This document shows positions 7,463-13,531 of a stretch of DNA of 64,000 nucleotides, in pieces. The translations under genes were made by a program, and so were the position numbers. The stretch lies in assembly GCA_020160755.1 (NCBI GenBank), contig JAIUPN010000016.1, forward strand, positions 26,001-90,000, read 5' to 3'. Under the pieces are notes generated by a model that had not been told where the DNA came from, searched no databases, and was given only the letters and a program-made list of their open reading frames with translations. The stretch's first letter is position 1, and the number at the start of each line of letters is the position of its first letter. The stretch is from Pseudomonadota bacterium. GTDB lineage: Bacteria > Pseudomonadota > Alphaproteobacteria > Sphingomonadales > Sphingomonadaceae.

Positions 7463-8479
7463 TTAGGGATTCCCCCTAGCCGCGCCCTCGGGGACGAGGA
7501 CGAGCGCGCCTTCGACTTCGCCGGCGCGCAACCGGTCGAGCGCGCGATTGGCGTCGGCGAGCGGTAGCGCGGTGACATGCGTCCGCACGCCGCAGCGCGC
7601 CGCGGCTTCGAGAAACGCTGCGCCATCGGCACGGGTCAGATTGGCGACCGACCGGATAGACCTTTCCTCCCAGAGATCGGCATAAGGAAAGGACGGGATG
7701 TCGCTCATATGAATGCCGGCGCAGATGACGCGTCCGCCCTTGCGGACATGGCGTAGCGCTTCGGGAACCAGTGCTCCGACCGGCGCAAAGAGGATCGCTG
7801 CGTCGAGCGGGTCCGGCGGTGCTTCGGTCGACGCGCCCGCCCAGGCGCAACCCAGGCGGCGGGCGAAATCCTGACCAGCGGTATCGCCTTCGCGTGTGAA
7901 GGCGTAGACATCGGTGCCGTCGGCGATCGCGAGCTGCGCGAGAATATGTGCGGCGGCGCCGAAACCATAGAGGCCGAGCGCCTTCGCGCTGTCCGCCATG
8001 CGATAGGCGCGGTAGCCGATCAAGCCGGCGCAGAGCAAAGGCGCCGCATGAAGATCGTCGAAGGCGGCAGGGATTGCGAGGCAGAAGCGCGCATCGGCGA
8101 CGACATGCGAAGCGAAACCGCCGTCGCGCGTGAATCCGGTGAACTCGGGCGCGTCGCAGAGATTTTCATGGCCCGCAGCGCAATAGGGGCAGGTGCCGCA
8201 ACTCCTGCCGAGCCAAGGCACGCCGACCCGCTCGCCAAGCCCGAACCGCGTGACGCCCGCGCCGAGTGCGTCGACGCGGCCGACGATCTCATGTCCCGGG
8301 ACAATCGGAAGCCGGCCGCTGATGTCGCCGTCGGCGATATGGAGATCGGTCCGGCACACGCCGCAAGCGGTGATCGCGATCCTGATTTCGCCGTCCGCCG
8401 GGGCCGGCATCGCGCGTTCGACGCGGTGCAGCGGTGCGCCCGGCGTGTCGAGCTGCATGGCATGAAAGCCTTGGTCCAT
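7463..8479 (-). CDS. zinc-dependent alcohol dehydrogenase (AdhA-like MDR family)
   Basis: A 338-residue medium-chain dehydrogenase. Catalytic zinc ligands are Cys42 (A-C-G-V-C-R-T-D-L-H) and His63 (P-G-H-E-I-V-G). The structural zinc lobe is Cys94, Cys97, Cys100 and Cys108. The Rossmann part around 165-200 starts L-G-L-Y-G-F-G-A-A-A-H, where the usual G-x-G-x-x-G reads G-F-G-A-A-A. The reaction is reversible oxidation of alcohols to aldehydes with NAD(H). Relatives are often induced under low oxygen, which fits the neighbouring Fnr-type regulator, but the substrate is not deducible. It is preceded on the same strand by the GNAT gene 51 bases away and probably shares its transcript. Confidence 0.9.
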   Translation of the reverse strand: MDQGFHAMQLDTPGAPLHRVERAMPAPADGEIRIAITACGVCRTDLHIADGDISGRLPIVPGHEIVGRVDALGAGVTRFGLGERVGVPWLGRSCGTCPYCAAGHENLCDAPEFTGFTRDGGFASHVVADARFCLAIPAAFDDLHAAPLLCAGLIGYRAYRMADSAKALGLYGFGAAAHILAQLAIADGTDVYAFTREGDTAGQDFARRLGCAWAGASTEAPPDPLDAAILFAPVGALVPEALRHVRKGGRVICAGIHMSDIPSFPYADLWEERSIRSVANLTRADGAAFLEAAARCGVRTHVTALPLADANRALDRLRAGEVEGALVLVPEGAARGNP

Positions 8480-8530
8480 TGGGAGTGTCTCCAGCCGGCT
8501 GCCTGCCGGGCGCCGACCCGATGGCCAAGG

Positions 8531-9076
8531 TCAGCGAAGCTCGAGTTCGAGCAGAGCGAGCGTGGCGTCGCCATCATAGTCGCTCGCCTTGAACCCCAGC
8601 GTCCGCTCGACCTCCATCGCGCCTCGATTGGCGCGGCTCTCGATCGACCGCAACGTCTTGAGGCCGCGGGCGCGGGCGAGATCGACGGCATGGTTGAGGA
8701 GGGTCCAGCCGACGCCGCGTGTCTTATACGCCGGCGCGACCGAAATCGCGACCTCGGCGGTCACGAACGCATCGTCGGCAGCAATCAGCAGGCTCGCAAT
8801 CAGCTCCGAGGTCGCGGCATCGAACGCGAGCAGATGCTCGCGATGGCGGTGATCGACACCGATCATCGCCGCGAGCTGGGCGCTCGACAGGTGCGACTGG
8901 CCGCTCAGGAAGCGGAACTGCATATCGTCCGCCGTCAGGCCGTCGAAGAAATGATCGACGATATCCGCGTCGCTCTCCGCGACCGGCCGGAGACGAAGGT
9001 CGACGCCGCTGCGGGTCTGCAGGCAGGTCTCGGTCGCCTCGCTGAGCGTGGTGTCGGGCGCATTGGTGAGCGTCAT
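8531..9076 (-). CDS. GNAT-family N-acetyltransferase
   Basis: A 181-residue cytoplasmic enzyme. A GNAT fold spans about 28-175: L-R-L-R-P-V-A-E-S-D-A-D, then A-E-V-A-I-S-V-A-P-A-Y-K-T-R-G-V-G-W-T-L-L, whose R-G-V-G-W segment corresponds to the acetyl-CoA pyrophosphate loop (Q/R-x-x-G-x-G/A). AAGGAG before the ATG fixes the start. The acceptor is unknown; similar GNAT domains next to Usp genes may act on proteins. It heads the leftward acetyltransferase-dehydrogenase pair and is divergent from the Usp gene at 9412. The 335 bases between the two starts contain the Fnr-like site. Confidence 0.88.
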   Translation of the reverse strand: MTLTNAPDTTLSEATETCLQTRSGVDLRLRPVAESDADIVDHFFDGLTADDMQFRFLSGQSHLSSAQLAAMIGVDHRHREHLLAFDAATSELIASLLIAADDAFVTAEVAISVAPAYKTRGVGWTLLNHAVDLARARGLKTLRSIESRANRGAMEVERTLGFKASDYDGDATLALLELELR

Positions 9077-9345
9077 CCTCTGTCTCCTTGATTTGGATCG
9101 GACCGCCGGAGCGGCGAAGGGCGAAGGGTGAGGGTGCCCGCGATACGGCTTTGCTCGCGCCGTGGGTCCGCCGGCGCGCGATTCACCGGCGTCCGGCGCG
9201 GGTGCGCGCGAAATGGGGTCAATGGACTGGGTCTCGGCATCGCTTGCTCCTTTGCGACGTCAAGCTAACGCCCCGCGCGGTCGGCGCATTTCGTAATTAT
9301 ACGGAGCGACCGCAGTATGCCGCCCGGCCTGAAGGGCGCGGTTTA

Positions 9346-9359
9346 TTGACCGGTGTCAA
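9346..9359 (+). promoter_or_regulatory. Fnr/FixK-type binding site, TTGAC-N4-GTCAA
   Basis: TTGACCGGTGTCAA is a perfect 5-bp inverted repeat with a 4-base spacer, the geometry of Fnr/FixK sites (TTGAT-N4-ATCAA, with C/G variants in alphaproteobacteria). Its centre is about 60 bases before the Usp ATG at 9412. The rest of the 9077-9411 gap shows no gene. The natural partner is the FnrL-type protein encoded at 2371; binding is inferred. Confidence 0.65.
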
Positions 9360-9411
9360 TGAAGCTGGTGCGCATAAGCGCTTCCCTCTCCATCATGAAG
9401 GAGAGCAAGAC

Positions 9412-10221
9412 ATGCGAAATCTTTTGATTCACGCCGACGCGAGCCCGGCCATGGCCGCGCGCACCGAGACGGCGCTCGCTATCGGACGGCGCCTCGGCGC
9501 TCATCTCAGTTTCCTGATCTGCTCGCCCTTCCAGCAGTTCATCGCCTCCGATCCCTTTGGCGGCATGTATCTGGCGCGCGAACAGCTCGCCAAGGCGCAG
9601 CTTGCCGATGCCGAGCTCGAGACCCGGCTCGCGGCGCAGCTCGCGCGCGAGGATGTGCCCTGGGACGTCGCCATCGCCGACGGCGATGCGCTCGCGGCGC
9701 TCTCGCTCGCCGCGACGCTAGCCGATCTTGCCATCGTATCGCTCGGCCCCCGCGACCGGCGCGGCCTCGCGCAGCCGACGCTGGCGGGCGACCTCGCAAT
9801 GACTGTGCCCGCGCCCGTGCTCGCGTTGCCCGCCGAAGGCCAGCCGCTCGACCTAGATGCCCCGGTGATGATCCTGTGGAACGGCAGCCCGCAAGCCGCG
9901 CACGCCTTGCGCGCCGCTGGGCCGTTGATGGCGGGCGCGGGCAGCGTGACGATGGTGCAGGTCGGGCCGGATGAGGGACGGGTGCCGGCCGAGGACGCGC
10001 TCTGCTATCTGTCGCGGCACGGCATTCATGCTGAGCTTCGCCGCCACGATCGCGGGGCGCTTACGCCCGAGGAGATACTCGAGCGAACCGCGAAGGAAAT
10101 GGCCCCGGGGCTCATCGTGATGGGCGCCTATGGACGTCCGCGGCTGCGCGAGACCCTGTTCGGCGGGGTGACGCGTTATCTCCTCGAAGCTGCGCAAGCG
10201 CCGCTCCTCCTCGCCCATTGA
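9412..10221 (+). CDS. universal stress protein, tandem Usp domains (second copy)
   Basis: A 269-residue two-domain Usp protein. Domain one (M-R-N-L-L-I-H-A-D-A-S) covers about 1-140. Domain two (about 148-269) ends I-V-M-G-A-Y-G-R-P-R-L-R-E-T-L-F-G-G-V-T, the ATP-binding-type signature. AAGGAGA eight bases before ATG 9412 defines the start. It is a likely paralogue of the Usp at 5839 and the only gene here with a clear Fnr-type palindrome upstream (9346-9359). Expected role: cytoplasmic stress protein for survival under oxygen limitation, by analogy with Fnr/Anr-dependent Usp proteins. Confidence 0.9.
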   Translation: MRNLLIHADASPAMAARTETALAIGRRLGAHLSFLICSPFQQFIASDPFGGMYLAREQLAKAQLADAELETRLAAQLAREDVPWDVAIADGDALAALSLAATLADLAIVSLGPRDRRGLAQPTLAGDLAMTVPAPVLALPAEGQPLDLDAPVMILWNGSPQAAHALRAAGPLMAGAGSVTMVQVGPDEGRVPAEDALCYLSRHGIHAELRRHDRGALTPEEILERTAKEMAPGLIVMGAYGRPRLRETLFGGVTRYLLEAAQAPLLLAH

Positions 10222-10641
10222 CCGCGCGATGCATATCGCAGCGGGGGCGCCCGGGTCGGCGGCGCAAGGGTAAGCTGGCGAGGTTCACAACTAGACGATG
10301 ACCAACGATGCCAGTGCGGCAACAGTGGGCATTTTGAGACGGCTGGCGACCGAAGTCAGAGCAAGAAATCCGCAGAAATCCAGCAATATAGACCGAATTT
10401 GGGGCCCTTTTGGGGGCACCTCACTATTTCCAAATGGAGAAGAAGCGCGGAAAAATGGGATTTTTGGGGAGGTATTGGATTCCGGCTCGGCCTCCAAACT
10501 TCCCTCCCCTGTTCAGGCCGACGCTATGGATGTCGTAGCGCCGTTTCTTGACGACAGCCTGACGGGCCCGGTTTCCGCTTGCCGTTTCGGCAGCGGCCCG
10601 GAATATTGGCGCTATCCGCCCATCGGAAAAGGACGCGCAAT
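10222..10641. other. 420-base intergenic region with a lower-GC, G-tract-rich patch
   Basis: No convincing gene. From about 10300 to 10500 the sequence is poorer in GC than its surroundings and carries repeated G tracts beside T runs (TTTGGGGCCC, TTTTGGGGGCAC, TTTTTGGGGAGG). Open frames exist on both strands (for example 10298-10699 on + and 10291-10497 on -) but lack homology and ribosome binding sites. The ribosome binding site and presumed promoter of the OsmC-like gene lie at its right end. Confidence 0.5.
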
Positions 10642-11022
10642 ATGGCTCATGGTACGGCTCGCATCGGCAACGACCATTATCGCACCGAAATCAATGTGAG
10701 CGGCCATGACCTGGTCGGCGACGAGGGGCCGGGGCTGGGTGGGCAGAATCTCGGGCCTGCGCCCTATGACTTCCTGCTCGCCGGGCTCGGCGCCTGCACC
10801 GCCATCACGCTGCGCATGTATGCCGATCGCAAGCAATGGCCGATGGAATCGGTCGAGGTCGGCCTGCGCCTGCAGAATTCCGACGGGCTGCGGATCGACC
10901 GGGTGCTGACGATCATCGGGCTCGATGACGAACAGAAGGCGCGGATGGCCGATATCGCCGAGCGCACGCCGGTGACCCTGACGCTGAAGGGCGGCCTGCC
11001 GATCGACACACGGCTCGCCTGA
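10642..11022 (+). CDS. OsmC-family protein with only one of the two usual cysteines
   Basis: A 126-residue OsmC/Ohr-fold protein. The core motif G-P-A-P-Y-D-F-L-L-A-G-L-G-A-C-T-A-I-T-L carries Cys52, equivalent to the peroxidatic cysteine. The second motif, normally A-D-x-C-P-V-H, reads A-E-R-T-P-V-T, so the resolving cysteine is Thr and there is no other Cys. Classical thiol hydroperoxidase chemistry with intramolecular disulfide formation is therefore unlikely. ATG 10642 has AAAAGGA eight bases upstream. It is followed 50 bases later by the TetR gene on the same strand, which appears to have its own promoter. Confidence 0.88.
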   Translation: MAHGTARIGNDHYRTEINVSGHDLVGDEGPGLGGQNLGPAPYDFLLAGLGACTAITLRMYADRKQWPMESVEVGLRLQNSDGLRIDRVLTIIGLDDEQKARMADIAERTPVTLTLKGGLPIDTRLA

Positions 11023-11054
11023 TCGGCGCGCCACTGGACAAGTTGCGATCCGCC

Positions 11055-11072
11055 ACTTATATACCAGACGTT
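11055..11072 (+). promoter_or_regulatory. tetR promoter and operator-like sequence
   Basis: ACTTATATACCA at 11055-11066 is repeated exactly at 11746-11757 in the efflux promoter. TATACC (11060-11065) is a plausible -10 element; TGGACA at 11035-11040 would be the -35 with a rather long 19-base spacer. The half-site TATAC is followed six bases later by an imperfect partner (TTATG). The predicted start point falls at about 11072, right at the ATG. Confidence 0.55.
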
Positions 11073-11693
11073 ATGGAAATCGAAACCGCCACCGCCGCCC
11101 ATTCGCATAAGGGCCGTCCGCGCGAATTTTGCGTCGATGCCGCCTTGGCCGCGGCGCTGCGCGTCTTCTGGTCGAAGGGCTATGAGGGCGCGTCGATGGC
11201 CGACCTGACCGAGGCGATGGGGATCACCAAGCCCAGCCTCTACGCCGCCTTCGGCAACAAGGAGGCGCTCTTCAACAAGGCGCTCGACCTCTATGAGCGC
11301 GAAAAGGCCGACTATATGCACGCCGCGCTCGACGCGCCGACTGCGCGCGGCGTCGCCGAGCGGCTGATGTATGGCGCGCTTGACATGTACACCTGCCCCG
11401 AGAATCCGAACGGTTGTCTCGGCGTCATCACCTCGGTCGCCTGCGGGGCCGAGGCCGAATGTATTCGCCAGGCCGTGCTCGAACGCGGCGCGGCGGCGAA
11501 ACGCGCGATGCTCGCACGCTTCGCGCGCGCCAAGGAAGAGGGCGATTTCCCGCCCGACACCGACGCCGAAGGCCTCGCCGCGTTCCTGACCGCGGTGAAC
11601 CAGGGCATGTCGGTGCAGGCGGGCGCGGGGGCGACGCGCGCCGAACTCGAGCGGCTCGTCGAAACCAGTCTGAAGCTGTGGCCGGGACGCTAG
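11073..11693 (+). CDS. TetR/AcrR-family transcriptional repressor
   Basis: A 206-residue dimeric repressor. The N-terminal helix-turn-helix (about 15-62) shows G-R-P-R-E-F, A-L-R-V-F-W-S-K-G-Y-E-G-A-S-M-A-D-L-T-E-A-M-G-I-T-K-P-S-L-Y-A-A-F, typical of the family. The C-terminal ligand-binding domain contains C-P-E-N-P-N-G-C-L-G. ATG 11073 has no ribosome binding site and the predicted transcription start falls on it, so the mRNA may be leaderless. It precedes the efflux operon, and the shared sequence ACTTATATACCA in both promoters argues that it represses itself and the pump, released by a pump substrate, as in AcrR/TtgR systems. Confidence 0.9.
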   Translation: MEIETATAAHSHKGRPREFCVDAALAAALRVFWSKGYEGASMADLTEAMGITKPSLYAAFGNKEALFNKALDLYEREKADYMHAALDAPTARGVAERLMYGALDMYTCPENPNGCLGVITSVACGAEAECIRQAVLERGAAAKRAMLARFARAKEEGDFPPDTDAEGLAAFLTAVNQGMSVQAGAGATRAELERLVETSLKLWPGR

Positions 11694-11727
11694 TAGAAAA
11701 ATTTTTACTGCTCGGTACAGAATGCGG

Positions 11728-11766
11728 TTGACGCAGCGCAGCACGACTTATATACCACCTAGTATA
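11728..11766 (+). promoter_or_regulatory. efflux operon promoter with overlapping palindromic operator
   Basis: The -35 TTGACG (11728-11733), a 17-base spacer and the -10 TATACC (11751-11756) form a near-consensus sigma-70 promoter. The inverted repeat TATAC-CACCTA-GTATA (11751-11766) covers the -10 and the expected start at about 11763, ideal for repression. It shares ACTTATATACCA with the tetR promoter. Confidence 0.72.
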
Positions 11767-11789
11767 CAAAGATAGGCTCTCCCCCGAGA

Positions 11790-11821
11790 CCGACCGCTGC
11801 ATGACAACATGCGGCGGTCGG
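11790..11821 (+). promoter_or_regulatory. 14-bp hairpin in the efflux mRNA leader
   Basis: Bases 11790-11803 pair with 11808-11821 around the loop ACAA, with one G-T pair. No T run follows, so it is not an intrinsic terminator. The leader from about 11763 to the start at 12080 is roughly 317 nt. It holds a second hairpin around CCTCTTCGAAGAGG (about 11950-11970) and no convincing short gene. Confidence 0.55.
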
Positions 11822-12079
11822 AACCTTCACCACCGATTATTATCCCGGGAGCGGGTCCTGTTCCGGTCGGGCGCTCGTCGGCGTTCGTCCGCAAGACATA
11901 ACAGGGAGCCGGCGCGCGCATTTTCGATGCGGGCGGCCGGAGGGGCGGTCGTCCTCTTCGAAGAGGGCCGTCCGGCAGCAAGGACTGTTTCAAGACTGGA
12001 CCGAAGGCGTGCGCTTTCGGGGCCGAGACCCGCTGCGCCTCGCGCGCGGCCGAACCGAATAAAGAGAAGAGGGCACTCC

Positions 12080-13354
12080 ATGACCGTCCACACCCCGATC
12101 GAAAGGCTCGACCCCGCCGATGCGAAGGTCCGCCGCGAACTCAAGACTTTGCTCCATCCGGCCCGCGGCCGCCGCGTTGCGTGGATCGGGGCGTTCCTCG
12201 TGCTCGTTATCGGCGCCTGGTGGCTGCTCCGCGACGGCGCTCCTCCCGCCGCTGCTGCGCCCGCGCCGGTGCTCACCGTGGCGGCGCCGATCGCGCGCGA
12301 CGTAACGCTCTGGGACGAATATATCGGTCGCTTCGAGGCATCGAAGGCCGTCGAGGTGCGCCCGCGCGTTTCGGGTGCGATCACGGGCGTCCACTTCACC
12401 GATGGGCAGATCGTCCGTCAGGGTCAGCCGCTCTTCACCATCGACCCGCGTCCCTATCGCGCCGCGCTCGCCGAAGCGCGCGCTTCGGCAGCCAGCGCGC
12501 GCAGCGATCTCGCGCTCGCGCGCCTCGAACTTGAACGTGCCGGACGCCTTGTCGACGTCGAGGCGGTGTCGCAGAGCGAGATCGATCGTCTGCGTGCCCG
12601 CGTCAACGCGGCCAATGCTGCGCTGGCCGGGGCCGATGCCCGCATCGCGGCGCGTGCGCTCGATGTCGAATTCACCGTCGTTCGCGCGCCGCTGAGCGGC
12701 CGCATCTCCGATCGCCAGATCGACGCGGGCAACCTTGTGTCGGCGGGCGATGCCGGCGGCACGCTGCTCACCACGATCAACGCGCTCGATCCGGTGTATT
12801 TCACCTTTCAGGGATCCGAAGCGCTGTTCCTCAAGACCAAGCGCGAGGGCGGCGACAAGGGTGCTGCCGTCGAAGTCCGCCTGCAGGACGAAGGCGATTA
12901 CCGCTGGAAGGGCCAGCTCGACTTTACCGACAATGGCCTCGATCCGCGCTCGGGCACGATCCGCGCCCGCGCCAGCTTCCGCAATCCGGAGATGTTTCTG
13001 ACCCCCGGCATGTTCGGCAACATGCGGCTGTCGACCGGACAGACGACGCGCGCGCTGCTGGTTCCTGCTGCTGCGGTGCAGACCGATCAGGCGCGCAAGA
13101 TCGTCTATGTCGTCGGCAAGGATGGAACCGTTGCGGCCAAGCCGGTCGAACTTGGCCCCGAAGTCGACGGGCTCAGCGTCATCCGTGCGGGGCTGACGCC
13201 GACCGACCGCGTCGTGATCGCCGGATACCAGTTCGCGCGCCCCGGTGAAAAGGCGGTGACCAAGGCCGGCAAGATCGCCGCTTCGACAACGCCTCCGAAG
13301 GGTGCAGCCGCCGCGGTCGAACCGGTGTCGGCGCAGGCGACCTTCGCGCGGTAA
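12080..13354 (+). CDS. RND efflux periplasmic adaptor (membrane fusion protein)
   Basis: A 424-residue HlyD/AcrA-type adaptor joining the inner-membrane pump to the outer-membrane channel. An N-terminal membrane segment (about 34-54) replaces the lipobox often seen. Then come a lipoyl/barrel-sandwich region (V-E-V-R-P-R-V-S-G-A-I-T-G-V-H-F-T-D-G-Q-I-V), a helical hairpin (about 125-185, rich in A-R-A-S-A) and the beta-barrel (R-A-P-L-S-G-R-I-S-D-R). The reading frame is open upstream to 11801, but that part is leader-like; ATG 12080 begins the recognisable protein. Regulation is likely by the adjacent TetR protein through the operator at 11751-11766. Confidence 0.93.
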   Translation: MTVHTPIERLDPADAKVRRELKTLLHPARGRRVAWIGAFLVLVIGAWWLLRDGAPPAAAAPAPVLTVAAPIARDVTLWDEYIGRFEASKAVEVRPRVSGAITGVHFTDGQIVRQGQPLFTIDPRPYRAALAEARASAASARSDLALARLELERAGRLVDVEAVSQSEIDRLRARVNAANAALAGADARIAARALDVEFTVVRAPLSGRISDRQIDAGNLVSAGDAGGTLLTTINALDPVYFTFQGSEALFLKTKREGGDKGAAVEVRLQDEGDYRWKGQLDFTDNGLDPRSGTIRARASFRNPEMFLTPGMFGNMRLSTGQTTRALLVPAAAVQTDQARKIVYVVGKDGTVAAKPVELGPEVDGLSVIRAGLTPTDRVVIAGYQFARPGEKAVTKAGKIAASTTPPKGAAAAVEPVSAQATFAR

Positions 13355-13365
13355 TTTAACATAAG

Positions 13366-13500
13366 CTCCTCCCCTTCGGGGGAGGGGTTGGGGTGGGGGT
13401 TCGCGGCGTCCCCTCACGGCCGATGGCCCCCGCCCCGCTGCGACCAGGCAGCAAGCTGCCTGGTCTCGCTGCCCCTCCCTCGAGGAGAGGGGCTGGTTCA
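13366..13500. repeat. cluster of palindromic repeats between adaptor and pump genes
   Basis: Three elements lie in the 177-base gap. CCTCCCC pairs with GGGGAGG around TTCG (about 13368-13385). A perfect 10-bp stem GACCAGGCAG/CTGCCTGGTC has a 4-base loop (13442-13465). A third arm pair, CCCCTCCCTCGAGGAGAGGGG, sits at about 13472-13492. This resembles REP/BIME-like elements common between sphingomonad genes and may stabilise or attenuate the operon mRNA. Confidence 0.7.
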
Positions 13501-13531
13501 GACCGTTTACCTTCCAGACAGGGGCTCTCCC

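Noticed and set aside
10255..10300. Possible tRNA remnant near GAGGTTCACAAC
   Set aside because: The T-loop consensus is broken and no cloverleaf can be drawn.
10298..10699. Short frames in the 10.2-10.6 kb gap on both strands
   Set aside because: No ribosome binding site, odd composition, no homology, and the + frame runs into the osmC-like start.
11801..12079. N-terminal extension of the efflux adaptor
   Set aside because: Frame is open but arginine/proline-rich without a signal; it coincides with the structured leader.
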